A stretch of DNA of 64,000 bases from Streptomyces cyaneochromogenes (GCF_003963535.1 NZ_CP034539.1:5332001-5396000); one strand, 5' to 3'. Shown: positions 51,830-60,072, counted from the stretch's first letter. Program-made: numbers and translations. The notes: generated by a model not told the origin, from the sequence alone.

Positions 51830-52702
51830 TCAGTTGGCGATGTCGTCGCCGGACAGATTCCACTTCTTGAGGATCGCGTCGTACGCGCCGCTCTTGCGTA
51901 CCGCTGCCAGCGCCTGGGTGAGCGCGTCGTGCAGGGACGCGTCGTCCTTGCGGGTCGCGGCTCCCACCTTGATGCGATTGAACGGTTCGCCGACGAGGCC
52001 GAAGGTGCCCGGCTGCTGCTTCAGCACATACGCGGCGGTCTCCAGCGTCGTGCCGTAGGCGTCCACCAGTCCGAGGCGCAGTTGCTGGAGGGCGTCGCTG
52101 TCCTTGGTGAACTGCCGGATGTCGATCTTCGGTTTCCCGGCCGCCGCGCACTTCTCGGACTCGTCGGTGAGGTACTGGACGACGGTCGTACCCGTCTGCC
52201 CGGCCGCCTTCTTGCCGCACAGGTCGTCCGCGCCCTTGATGGCCTTGGCGTTCTTCTCGGCCACGACGAGGGTGTTGGAGGCGTACATGTACGGGACGAA
52301 GTCGACGACCTTCTCCCGTTCCGGCTTGATGTAGAGCTGGCTGATGATCGCGTCGCACTGCTTGGCCTGCAGCGCCGGGATGATCCCGTTGAAGCTGGTG
52401 TTGGCCCAGTTCGCCCGGACCCCGAGTTCGGCGGCCAGCGCGTTCCCGAGTTCGATCTCGGCTCCCACCGGCTTCTGTGCGACGTCGTAGTACGTCAGCG
52501 GCGGCGCGCTGATGTCCGAGCAGTAGGTGATCTGACCGTCCTTCACGAGCGCACCCGCGGGCACCTTGACCGACCCCGCCTTCGCGGCGGCGTCGGTGCC
52601 GCCGGAACTGCCGGCGCATCCAGCGAGGGCTAGGGCGGCCGCGGCGGTGGCGCCGGCCAGCACGGACACCGATCCACGGGAGAAGGAGAGCGACCAGGCC
52701 AT
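51830..52702 (-). CDS. Amino-acid ABC transporter substrate-binding lipoprotein
   Basis: A 290-residue SBP_bac_3 protein. Lipobox ALALAGC (Cys29). Motifs include ITYCSDISAPPLTYYD, PVGAEIELGNALAAELG, and QCDAIISQLYIKPEREKVVDF, typical for polar amino-acid or related small-cation receptors. ATG 52702 follows AAAGGGG, and upstream in-frame starts would disrupt the signal peptide. A divergent gamma-glutamyltransferase gene suggests the ligand may be a gamma-glutamyl product or glutamate/opine-like compound. Confidence 0.9.
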   Translation of the reverse strand: MAWSLSFSRGSVSVLAGATAAAALALAGCAGSSGGTDAAAKAGSVKVPAGALVKDGQITYCSDISAPPLTYYDVAQKPVGAEIELGNALAAELGVRANWANTSFNGIIPALQAKQCDAIISQLYIKPEREKVVDFVPYMYASNTLVVAEKNAKAIKGADDLCGKKAAGQTGTTVVQYLTDESEKCAAAGKPKIDIRQFTKDSDALQQLRLGLVDAYGTTLETAAYVLKQQPGTFGLVGEPFNRIKVGAATRKDDASLHDALTQALAAVRKSGAYDAILKKWNLSGDDIAN

Positions 52703-52753
52703 TTCCGAACCCCTTTGAGAGTTCGCGCTGTTGCGCGGCAATGTAGTCAGTGT

Positions 52754-52776
52754 CATAGTCGATAACGTTGACTATG
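52754..52776. promoter_or_regulatory. Inverted repeat between importer and gamma-glutamyltransferase genes
   Basis: CATAGTC and GACTATG are perfect 7-bp half-sites around a 9-base centre (GATAACGTT). The element is 52 bases before the binding-protein start and 119 before the GGT start, suited to control both directions. The TetR gene after GGT, or a GntR protein elsewhere, could bind it. Confidence 0.6.
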
Positions 52777-52894
52777 GCAGCGAAGCTAGGCCCGTAGCTC
52801 TCGGACTGTCAAGAAGCCCATGTAACGCGGGAGTTAAAGAGGTCGCATCGCAGGCGGCCGTCGGCGCACTCGGAAAGGGTCGGGAAAGGGAACG

Positions 52895-54511
52895 ATGTCC
52901 GCACTCACCGAACGTCCGCTCGCCGCGAGGGGCGGGGAATGGGCTGTCGCAACGCCCCACGCCGCGGCTAGCGACGTGGCCGCCGAGGTACTGCGCAGTG
53001 GCGGCAACGCGGTCGACGCGGCGCTCGCCGCCGCCGCCATGCTGACGGTGGTGTACCCCAACCAGTGCTCTGTCGGCGGCGATCTGCTGGCACTGGTGGG
53101 CACCCGGGACGGCGACGTCCGCTTCGTCAACGCCGGCGGCCGGTCCCCGCGCGCGGTCGACGTGGCGTCGTTGACGGCGGCCTACGAACTGATGCCCGTG
53201 CTCGGCGTCCTGCCGGTGACGGTTCCCGGCGCGGTCGCCGGGTGGGGCGTACTCGCCGAGACCTGGGGCACCCGTGCGCTCGCCTCGGCGCTCGCGCCCG
53301 CCGAGGCCGCCGCCCGTGAGGGCGTACCCGTGGCTTCCGGACTGGCCCACGACCTCGCCCGCGAGAGCGCCAACCTGGCGCGCGATCCCGGCATGCGCGG
53401 CGTGTTCTTCGCCGACGGCGAGGTCCTCGCGGCCGGACAGACGCTGCGCCAGCCCCACCTCGCCCGCTCCCTGGCCCTGATCGGCTCGGAAGGCCCCGCC
53501 GCGATGTACGGCGGAGAGGTGGGCGCGAGCCTGGTGAAGCTGCTCGCGGCCGGCGGCTCCGCGATGACGGAGGAGGATTTCGCCGCGCACACCGTGGAGC
53601 TCTCGCAGGCGCTCGCCGCGGAGTACGACGGTGTCGAGTACCTGTCGGCCGGTGCGAACTCGCAGGGCCTCTACTTCCTCCAGGGCCTCAAGGCACTCGA
53701 CGTGGCCCGCACCGTCCGCGGGCCGCTCGACCCGCTCGGCCGGGACGCCGGCGTGGTCGCCTCCGTACTCGCCTGGACCGCCGGCGACCGTGACCGCCAC
53801 TGTGCCGACCCGGAGTGGAGCAGCGCCCCCGTCGACCATCTGCTGTCCGACGCGTACGCGCGGCGCATCGCCGAGCACGCCCTGTCGGGCACGGCGGTCG
53901 ACCTGCTCGCACAGCGCAAGGCGACGGGAGACACCGTGGCGGTGGTGGTGGCCGACGCGGACGGCACCTGGGTCTCCCTGATCCAGAGCGTCTTCCACAG
54001 CTTCGGCGCCGCTGTGCTCGACCCCGGCACGGGGATCGTCCTGCACAACCGGGGTGCCTCGTTCTCCCTCGACCCCGCCTCGCCCAACGGGCTGGCCGGC
54101 GGGAAGCGGCCGATGCACACCCTCATGCCGGTTCTGGTCCGCGAAGGGGGCGAACTCGTCGGCGCGCACGGCGCCATGGGGGGACGCGCGCAACCTCAGG
54201 TGCACACCCACATGGCCCTGCATCTCGCCGCCGGTTCCTCTCCCGAACACGCGGTGTCGGTGCCACGCTGGGTCCTCGGCGCCATGGAGGCGGGGGTGAC
54301 GACCGGCGCGGGCGTCGTCAGCACCGAGCGGGAGGTCCCTGCCGCCGGCGTCCACGCGATCGAGGGGGCGGGCTTCACCGTCCGGTCGCTCGGCGCGAAC
54401 GACGACGGGGTGGGCCACGGCCAGTTGGTCCGGCGAGTTGCCGGGGACGGCCGACCGCATCTGGCGGCGGCCACCGATCCGCGCGCGGACGGTTCGGCGG
54501 TGGCGGGCTGA
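52895..54511 (+). CDS. Gamma-glutamyltransferase-family protein
   Basis: A 538-residue Ntn-hydrolase precursor. The large-subunit side starts with WAVATPHAAASDVAAEVLRSGGNAVDAALA. The predicted self-cleavage nucleophile is Thr347 in TGDTVAVVVAD, followed by GAAVLDPGTGIVLHNRG and GKRPMHTLMPVL. No signal peptide is visible, so this is probably a cytoplasmic acylase/transferase-like member rather than classic secreted GGT. It is divergent from an amino-acid importer and next to a TetR regulator, which suggests joint catabolism of a gamma-glutamyl compound. Confidence 0.9.
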   Translation: MSALTERPLAARGGEWAVATPHAAASDVAAEVLRSGGNAVDAALAAAAMLTVVYPNQCSVGGDLLALVGTRDGDVRFVNAGGRSPRAVDVASLTAAYELMPVLGVLPVTVPGAVAGWGVLAETWGTRALASALAPAEAAAREGVPVASGLAHDLARESANLARDPGMRGVFFADGEVLAAGQTLRQPHLARSLALIGSEGPAAMYGGEVGASLVKLLAAGGSAMTEEDFAAHTVELSQALAAEYDGVEYLSAGANSQGLYFLQGLKALDVARTVRGPLDPLGRDAGVVASVLAWTAGDRDRHCADPEWSSAPVDHLLSDAYARRIAEHALSGTAVDLLAQRKATGDTVAVVVADADGTWVSLIQSVFHSFGAAVLDPGTGIVLHNRGASFSLDPASPNGLAGGKRPMHTLMPVLVREGGELVGAHGAMGGRAQPQVHTHMALHLAAGSSPEHAVSVPRWVLGAMEAGVTTGAGVVSTEREVPAAGVHAIEGAGFTVRSLGANDDGVGHGQLVRRVAGDGRPHLAAATDPRADGSAVAG

Positions 54512-54578
54512 CGCCATGGCCGTGTGACGCCGTGGCCTGGTGCACGATCATGGGAGCGATCGACGTGGGGAAGGAAGC

Positions 54579-55292
54579 ATGACCGACAGCAGTGCCAGGA
54601 CGACCAAGAGGGCGAGCCGGAGCCGGCTGCCGCGAGGCACCCTGAGCCAGGAGCTGATCGTCCAGGCGGCGTTCCGGGTCGCGGACTCCTCCGGTATGGA
54701 GAAGCTGACGTTCCAGGCCCTCGGCCGTGAGCTGTCCGCCCATCCGACGGCGATCTACCGGCACTTCCGCAACAAGGACGAACTGCTCCTTGCCCTCATC
54801 GACGCCCTGCACGAGGAGGCCCTGGCCAGCACCCCGCCGCCCACGGACGACTGGGCCCACGACCTCATGCAGATCGCGATCCACACCCATGAGGCGTTTC
54901 TCCGCCATCCCCGGGTGGGGGCCCTGGCCGCCGCCCGCACCGCCCGGCGGGAGAACGAGTTCCGGTCCGTGGAACGCAAACTGGACTGTATGCGCCGGGC
55001 CGGCCTCGACGACGCCGAAGCCGCCCGCTACTACCGGGTCTTCGCCGACCTGGTGCTGGCCTACAGCGCCATGGACGCGAGCCTGGCCGCGCTGTCCCCG
55101 GAGCTCCGGGACGCCGACCTGCGCGCCTGGACGACGGACTACCGCACGCTGCCGTCCGACAAATACCCCAACATCGCGCGGGTCGCACCACGGTTCGTAA
55201 GCCTGGACGACCCCCAGAACTTCGTGACGGCCGTCCAAGCGGTCATCGACACGGTCCGGACGAAGTCGGAGCGCGAGGCCCGCCGCACCTGA
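54579..55292 (+). CDS. TetR-family regulator
   Basis: A 237-residue regulator with basic N-terminus (RTTKRASRSRLPRG) and HTH (LIVQAAFRVADSSGMEKLTF, ALGRELSAHPTAIYRHFRNKDELL). The C-terminal domain (TetR_C type with LVLAYSAMDASLAAL) is the probable ligand pocket. GTGGGGAAGG precedes ATG 54579. It follows the GGT gene by 67 bases in the same direction and probably controls the GGT/importer locus via the inverted repeat at 52754. Confidence 0.88.
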   Translation: MTDSSARTTKRASRSRLPRGTLSQELIVQAAFRVADSSGMEKLTFQALGRELSAHPTAIYRHFRNKDELLLALIDALHEEALASTPPPTDDWAHDLMQIAIHTHEAFLRHPRVGALAAARTARRENEFRSVERKLDCMRRAGLDDAEAARYYRVFADLVLAYSAMDASLAALSPELRDADLRAWTTDYRTLPSDKYPNIARVAPRFVSLDDPQNFVTAVQAVIDTVRTKSEREARRT

Positions 55293-55662
55293 GGCGCAGC
55301 GCGCCGGGCTCTTACGGCGCGGACACGACGCACGGTGCAGGCGGTGTGCGCCCGCACCGTGCGCTCGGCGATGTCGAGGCCTCGCGAAGTCCTGGACGTT
55401 GTACACGGAAGGCATCGGGCCCTGGCGGCAACCTTCTCGTCCTCTGCGGCAACTGGGAGCCGTAAGACCGAGTCGAACTACCGGATGGACGGGCATGAGG
55501 GCAACGAAGCACGCCGCGCCGCGACATCTCAGCCTTCACCGCCCCGCAACCGAGCACGACCGCTGTTCGAATCCCGGGGTGGGCACTGTTAGGCTGCGCC
55601 CCCCCATTATTGTTAAATACGCAACCAACGCGCACATCATTGCCAGGAGAGGGCGACCGGGG
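55293..55662. other. Intergenic stretch before the sigma-factor operon
   Basis: No gene is supported. A small A+T-rich pocket (TTATTGTTAAATACG, 55608-55622) about 45 bases before the sigma-factor start may be its promoter, but I cannot assign both hexamers. Confidence 0.5.
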
Positions 55663-56193
55663 ATGGTCCTCGATGACGCGTCCGCGGAGTTCCATGAATT
55701 CTTCGAACGCCACTATGCCGAACTCGCCCGTCTGGCACACCTCCTGACCGGGGAGACCGACGCGGCGGACGACCTCGCGGCGGATGCCCTGGTCGCCCTG
55801 TGGCAGCGCTGGGACCGGTTGCGGCAGGCCGACCACCCGCTGGCCTACGCCCGCGGTGTGGTGGCCAACCTGGCGCGTGGACGGATCCGCAGCGCGGTGC
55901 GCGAGCGACGCCGGATCACGCTGTTCTGGTCCCGCAGCCCCGAGAAGGTGGAGGGGCCGGACATGGCGGCCGTACTGGACGTGCGCGCGGCGCTCGCCCG
56001 GCTGCCGTTCCGCAAGCGCGCCTGCGTGGTGCTGCGGCACGCCTTCGACCTGTCGGAGAAGGACACGGCGGTGGCGCTGGGCATCTCGGTCGGAACGGTG
56101 AAGAGCCAGACCTCGAAGGGAATGGCCGAGCTGGTGAAGATACTGGGCGCACGAGCGGCCGGGGACCTGGTGGCAGGGAGGAGGAACCGGTGA
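55663..56193 (+). CDS. SigE-family (ECF-type) RNA polymerase sigma factor
   Basis: A 176-residue sigma factor with region 2 (FHEFFERHYAELARLAHLLT ... DDLAADALVALWQRW) and region 4 (LARLPFRKRACVVLRHAFDL, DTAVALGISVGTVKSQTSKG). This SigE-70/Myco family is abundant in actinobacteria and usually paired with a membrane anti-sigma factor. GGAGAGGG precedes ATG 55663. The stop overlaps the next start (GTGA), so the following membrane protein is the likely partner. Confidence 0.9.
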   Translation: MVLDDASAEFHEFFERHYAELARLAHLLTGETDAADDLAADALVALWQRWDRLRQADHPLAYARGVVANLARGRIRSAVRERRRITLFWSRSPEKVEGPDMAAVLDVRAALARLPFRKRACVVLRHAFDLSEKDTAVALGISVGTVKSQTSKGMAELVKILGARAAGDLVAGRRNR

Positions 56194-56975
56194 ACGAGGA
56201 GATCGCCCGTCAGCTGCGCGAGGCCGCCGAGGCCCACCGACCCGACCGCGCGAGGATGCTGGCCCGGGTGCAACGCGGCATGGCCGGCCCCGCCGTCCGT
56301 CACCGCGCGCGGCCGTTCGCGAGGTCCGGGACCAGGGTCGCGCTCGCCGGGCTCGCCGCCGCCGGCATCCTGGCGACCGGCGGCCTCGCCGTCGCCGCCA
56401 TCGTCGCGACCCCGTCGCCGTCGCCCACCGTGACCACGCCTGCCACCCCGTCCCCGACCGTCAGCTCCCCGCACCCGACATCGGCCCGCCCCACCCCTGT
56501 CGCGCCGGCTCCGGCCACCACCCCGGGCAGCGCGCGCCCGACTCCGCCGGCCACCAGTCCATCGCCGACCGCCGACGAGACCCAGAACGGGCCGCTGTGG
56601 TCGGCCGGCTCGGTGGACCCGCGCAGCACCGTCTACTGGACGCAGAGCAACCTCGCCCTCAAGACGACCCAGCCGCTCACCTCGCTCACGATCGAGATCC
56701 GGATCGTGCAGACCGGCGAAGTGAAGAACACCGGCACCTGGCAGACCCTGCCGAGTGCTGACTTCACCGTCACCGCTCAGGAGGCCGACGGCACGCTGGT
56801 CTACCGCTGGGTCCTCAAGCCGGGCCGCACCGTGCCGGCCGGGAGCCATGAGTTCGCCGCCCAGTTCAACAACGGCACCGGCGTGCGCAGTGCCGCGGGC
56901 GACGGCTACCGGGTCGACGCGCAGGCTTCGGGCGGCTCCGCGTCGGTCCGGGGAGGGTTCGTCCCGAACCGGTGA
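56190..56975 (+). CDS. Putative membrane anti-sigma factor with beta-rich ectodomain
   Basis: A 261-residue protein translationally coupled to the sigma factor. The first 50 residues are cytoplasmic (EIARQLREAAEAHRPDRARM), followed by one membrane helix (VALAGLAAAGILATGGLAVA), a Pro/Ser/Thr linker of about 75 residues and a roughly 110-residue beta-rich ectodomain (WSAGSVDPRSTVYWTQSNLA ... TVPAGSHEFAAQFNNG). Its pattern of paired Trp and QFN strand resembles carbohydrate-binding beta-sandwiches, though I cannot name a family. An anti-sigma sensor reading an extracellular ligand is the natural hypothesis. A hairpin terminator follows. Confidence 0.65.
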   Translation: MNEEIARQLREAAEAHRPDRARMLARVQRGMAGPAVRHRARPFARSGTRVALAGLAAAGILATGGLAVAAIVATPSPSPTVTTPATPSPTVSSPHPTSARPTPVAPAPATTPGSARPTPPATSPSPTADETQNGPLWSAGSVDPRSTVYWTQSNLALKTTQPLTSLTIEIRIVQTGEVKNTGTWQTLPSADFTVTAQEADGTLVYRWVLKPGRTVPAGSHEFAAQFNNGTGVRSAAGDGYRVDAQASGGSASVRGGFVPNR

Positions 56976-56982
56976 ACGCCGA

Positions 56983-57016
56983 TGTGCGGCAAGGCGACGA
57001 GTCCCCTTGCCGCACA
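56983..57016 (+). terminator. Hairpin terminator of the sigma-factor operon
   Basis: A perfect 12-bp stem TGTGCGGCAAGG / CCTTGCCGCACA with a 10-base loop, eight bases after the stop. Confidence 0.85.
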
Positions 57017-57156
57017 GCTCGATGGGAGAACAAGTACCCGCACCGTGATGGCGATCGGGTGCGGTGCACCGGCGCGTAGTCGAGCGGTCTACGGCGTGGG
57101 CACCTCCACCTGGCTCGGCGAGGCCTGTCGGGCTGACAGCCCGACGAAGACGACGA

Positions 57157-57189
57157 AATGCGCCCCCATCGAAGAGATGGGGGCGCATT
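57157..57189 (-). terminator. Hairpin terminator of the CBM13 gene
   Basis: A perfect 14-bp stem (AATGCGCCCCCATC / GATGGGGGCGCATT, loop of 5) lies 12 bases past the stop of the leftward CBM13 gene. A second short hairpin (GTCGGGCT-GAC-AGCCCGAC) lies at 57127-57145. Confidence 0.85.
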
Positions 57190-57201
57190 CGTCAGCTTCG
57201 C

Positions 57202-59070
57202 CTACTTGAGTGCTGTACCACCCGAGTTGTGATACGCGATCGTCTTGCGGATCAGGTTTCCGCCGTCGGTCTCGGGCGTCGTCTGCTCCGTCCACCCCGC
57301 ACCGAACAGCAGGCCGGCGATGTGGGCGTTCGCCACCTGGTCCATGTGCCCGAAGAGCCAGTCCACCTTGTCGTCCTTGAAGTGGCCGGGCGTGTTGTTC
57401 CCCGCCATGTTGCCCACGGGGATCTGCCACAGGACCACCGGCTTGCCCACCGACTCAGCCATCGTCTTCCAGAACTTCAGCGAGGCGGCGGCCTTCTGGT
57501 CGGTCCAGAAGGTGTCACGGCTGCCGTGGGCCGGCTGTGCGTACCAGCCCGCGTCGCGGTCCGACACATCGGTGACCAGGAAGTCGGCGTTCTTCGCCCC
57601 GAGGTCCGCGTAGTCCTTGACGCACTTCTGGACGTTGCTCTCCCAGTCGAAGCAGGAGAGGTGCAGCCCCACGGCGGCGTTCGGCGCGTACTTGTGCGCC
57701 ATCGAGATCAGGCACTGGGCGAGTCCGGCGGCGCTGTTCTCCTGCGATCCGCAGTCCGTCGGGTTGGCGCCCGTGACCTGCGCGGGGACCTGGTGCAGAT
57801 TGCCGAGCGAGCGGGCGAAGCCCCAGAAGTCGGGCTCCAGGTCGATCATGTCGTGGGACTTGCCGATCTTCTGGAGGAAGAACCGGTAGTCGTTCAGGTA
57901 CTTGGCGAGCAGGTCACGCCTGTCGATGGCCTTGACCTCGCCCGGGCCGTCACCCTCGCCTGCCATGTCCCCGAGGTCGCGCAACGAGTACCAGGTCCAA
58001 AGGTACTTCTGCGGTCGCGACTTGCCCTGGTACGTCGCCTTGGCCGCCACGCTGTCCTGCCAGGTCACCTGGTTTCCGGGCGCCGTGCTGCTGCCGCCCC
58101 AGCAGCCCCACCAGGCCGACCACTCATCCTTGCAACGCGATGCCGTATAGGCCTCCGACGAAGGCGCGGGCTGGCTGTGTATGTAGGCGTATCGCACGTC
58201 GAACGGCGCGGCGTTCGCGGAGGCGTCAGTCATCGAACCGCCGATGAACACCTTGTCGCTGCCCATGAAACGGGTCGTCGAGCTGCCGTTGGCGGGGGCC
58301 GGAGACGCCGGCGGCGACGCCGGAGCGTTGTCGCTCGGAGCCTGGCTCGCCGGAGTGCTGCCGCTGGGCGTGGGCGTGCTGCCGGAGTTCCCCGGGTTCC
58401 CGGTGCCGCCGGCGACGCTACCGGCCGCGACGAGCTTCCACTGCTGGTTGGCGCCGGCCCGGTCGCGGTTCTGGACGATGCCGCCCCCGTTGGCCTTGGT
58501 GGCGTTCTTGACGCCGACGGCCATGCCGCTGAAGCGATTGACGAAACGCACGTAGCCGTTCGACGACTTGGCCAGCTTGAACTGCTGGTTGGCGCCGTTC
58601 AGGTCTTTCCACTGCACGAGGGCGGAGCCGGCGGTCTTCGACCAGCCGAGGTCGTCCAGCACCTTGCCGGAGGTCCGGTTCTGCAGCCGGTAGTACCCGT
58701 CACCCGATTCGATGAACCGCCACTGCTGGTTGGCCCCGCCGTGACGGCTCCACTGCACCACCGCCGCGCCGTCGTTCTTGGCGGAGGCGCGGTCGTCCAG
58801 CACCTTGCCGCTGTTGCGGTTGACCAGCACGTACCACTTCTTCAGATCCAGGGTTTTCTGCTCCGCCGAAGCCTGGTTGACCACGACTGCCGAGCCGGCC
58901 ACGACCACCATGGCGAGACCCGCCCAGAGACCGCGACGCGCGAGCAACCGACGGCCACGATGATTCGGGCGATCACCGCGCGCGCCGCTGTCGGCACGGT
59001 GGCCGCCGCGGGACGCCACCGGTGACGTCGGTGGGCCTGGGACATGTCTGTGCTCTCGTTCCAGGGACAT
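57202..59070 (-). CDS. Secreted CBM13 protein with uncharacterised TIM-barrel-like domain
   Basis: A protein of about 622 residues: basic N-terminus, one signal/anchor helix (LWAGLAMVVVAGSAVVV), a RICIN/CBM13 lectin with QxW repeats (NQQWRF, NQQFKL, NQQWKL), a Pro/Ser/Ala linker and a 330-residue C-terminal domain. That domain alternates strands and helices in a barrel-like way (RYAYIHSQPAP, KYLWTWYSLRDLG, MIDLEPDFWG, VGLHLSCFDWES, VVLWQIPVGN, GLLFGAGWTE). Glu in DLEPDFWG is a plausible catalytic acid. I know no named GH family for it. The start is uncertain: ATG 59070 has AGCGAGAG upstream, but the initiation region is duplicated. Confidence 0.75.
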   Translation of the reverse strand: MSLEREHRHVPGPPTSPVASRGGHRADSGARGDRPNHRGRRLLARRGLWAGLAMVVVAGSAVVVNQASAEQKTLDLKKWYVLVNRNSGKVLDDRASAKNDGAAVVQWSRHGGANQQWRFIESGDGYYRLQNRTSGKVLDDLGWSKTAGSALVQWKDLNGANQQFKLAKSSNGYVRFVNRFSGMAVGVKNATKANGGGIVQNRDRAGANQQWKLVAAGSVAGGTGNPGNSGSTPTPSGSTPASQAPSDNAPASPPASPAPANGSSTTRFMGSDKVFIGGSMTDASANAAPFDVRYAYIHSQPAPSSEAYTASRCKDEWSAWWGCWGGSSTAPGNQVTWQDSVAAKATYQGKSRPQKYLWTWYSLRDLGDMAGEGDGPGEVKAIDRRDLLAKYLNDYRFFLQKIGKSHDMIDLEPDFWGFARSLGNLHQVPAQVTGANPTDCGSQENSAAGLAQCLISMAHKYAPNAAVGLHLSCFDWESNVQKCVKDYADLGAKNADFLVTDVSDRDAGWYAQPAHGSRDTFWTDQKAAASLKFWKTMAESVGKPVVLWQIPVGNMAGNNTPGHFKDDKVDWLFGHMDQVANAHIAGLLFGAGWTEQTTPETDGGNLIRKTIAYHNSGGTALK

Positions 59071-59083
59071 GCCTGTGCTCTCG
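59041..59083. repeat. Direct repeat over the CBM13 gene start
   Basis: GACATGTCTGTGCTCTCG (59041-59058) and GACATGCCTGTGCTCTCG (59066-59083) are copies spaced 25 bases apart. Each includes, on the minus strand, a CGAGAGCACAG ribosome-site region and an ATG. Because 25 is not a multiple of three, the two ATGs are in different frames; only the outer one (59070) leads into the CBM13 protein. Confidence 0.8.
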
Positions 59084-59261
59084 CTTTCAGCCGTTGCATC
59101 TGACCGGACCACTTGGCCGGACGACGCTTAGTGGTCCGAGAGGCCGAAAAGGTTGCCGCGAAGATTCACAGATTTTTTCGCCTTCACCGCTTCCCGTTCG
59201 CTGCGGAGCACGGCAGGCCTGACGCCGGCGGTGGCGGACGCCTGATGGCTGGTCGGGGAAG

Positions 59262-59430
59262 GTGGGGGGCAGCAGCGCGATCCCGACCCGCCAAGGCCGC
59301 GCCGAGCGCCTCGCCGACCTTGCGGCAGCCACCGGCAGTGCCCACTGTCTGTGCGGCACCGGTGGTCTGCGTTACCTCGACGCCGGCCCCTTCGACGCCC
59401 ACGGCATTCCCGTACTGCCACCTGGCCGCC
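59262..59430 (+). pseudogene. WbqC-family fragment
   Basis: The plus strand reads TRQGRAERLADLAAATGSAH, CLCGTGGLRYLDAGPFDAHG and IPVLPPGRPT, matching the C-terminal core of WbqC-like proteins (pattern: ...YLCGTGGxRYL...F...GI.V.PF). Both ends are missing, so only a relic remains. Confidence 0.65.
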
Positions 59431-59622
59431 CAACGAAAAGCCCACGATCCTGGACCCCACCCGTGACCGCCGGCATCTCCGACACCCTCGCCCTGCTGGT
59501 CGGCTCGTACGAGACTCACTCACCGGCCCAAGGCCGGCGGTGGTGCTGATCGATACCGCTGGGAGGCACTGGTCTTTGTAGACCGCCTGGAAACGCGACC
59601 GCTGATCACCCCACACAGCAAA

Positions 59623-59649
59623 AAGGCCCGCGTCTCTGACCTGGGCCTT
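59623..59649. terminator. Element-end hairpin next to tRNA-Gly fragment
   Basis: AAGGCCCGCGTC-TCT-GACCTGGGCCTT lies seven bases before the tRNA-Gly fragment, in the place expected for a terminator just after a tRNA gene read leftward. A sister copy is at 46255-46281. Confidence 0.7.
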
Positions 59650-59656
59650 AATCATG

Positions 59657-59705
59657 GAGCGGGTGACGAGAATTCGAACTCGCGCTCTCGGCTTGGGAAG
59701 CGACG
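59657..59705 (-). other. tRNA-Gly(CCC) 3'-fragment, putative attachment-site copy (right)
   Basis: On the minus strand: CGTCGCTTCCCAAGCCGAGA, GCGCGAGTTCGAATTCTCG, TCACCCGCTC. This is the anticodon loop (CCC), variable region, T-arm and acceptor strand of tRNA-Gly(CCC), with one extra base in the T-loop. The D-arm and 5' acceptor strand are missing, so it is not a working tRNA. It shares 26 identical bases with the copy at 36523-36570 and has the same orientation. Confidence 0.75.
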
Positions 59706-59750
59706 GCGCTTACGCCCGCTCAACGGCCCCGACCAGCACAGATGTTGTCT

Positions 59751-59829
59751 CCTTTGGGCGGTCGTGCGCGCCGGTTCGCACCGCTGTTGACCGTGGTTGT
59801 CCGGTCTTACGGGCACGGATTGGGCACGG
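59751..59829. repeat. Island-end-like repeat, copy 2
   Basis: Aligns with 39661-39740 (see that entry). It contains GGGCACGGATTGGGCACGG, a doubled GGGCACG found beside integrase genes and attachment sites in Streptomyces elements. Confidence 0.7.
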
Positions 59830-60072
59830 CCTCGCTCGCGCCGCGCGACGGCGCCGCCCCTTCCGCGGAGAGGTCACGCAATCAGTTGGCGCGGCTGCCA
59901 TCCGGGAGAGTCGGGCCGTAGGCCCTGACGTGGCGGAGGTCCGCGCAAACCCTTCCGGGACCGCGCGAACCTCCTGTCTCCGTCGTCACCTGACCGTCGG
60001 CACCAGGCTCACCCGGGTGGTTCGGTCCTGCCGCGTTCGACGGTGTCGGTACGACGCCGGGCAGCGGGGCCA

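Larger units (their letters stand above)
59071..60072. other. Gene-poor stretch spanning the right island end
   Basis: No intact gene is supported. It contains a WbqC-like fragment, the element-end hairpin, the tRNA-Gly fragment and the second copy of the element-end repeat. Beyond 59830 I see nothing I can name up to the small gene at 60073. Confidence 0.6.

Noticed and set aside
55555..55590. TGTTCGAATCCCGGGG resembling a tRNA T-arm
   Set aside because: The flanking bases do not pair as a T-stem and no acceptor or anticodon arm is present, so it is not a tRNA or a clear fragment.
57040..57110. Sequence GCGTAGTCGAGCGG with tRNA D-arm-like look
   Set aside because: No anticodon or T-arm follows at the right distance; it lies between two hairpin terminators.
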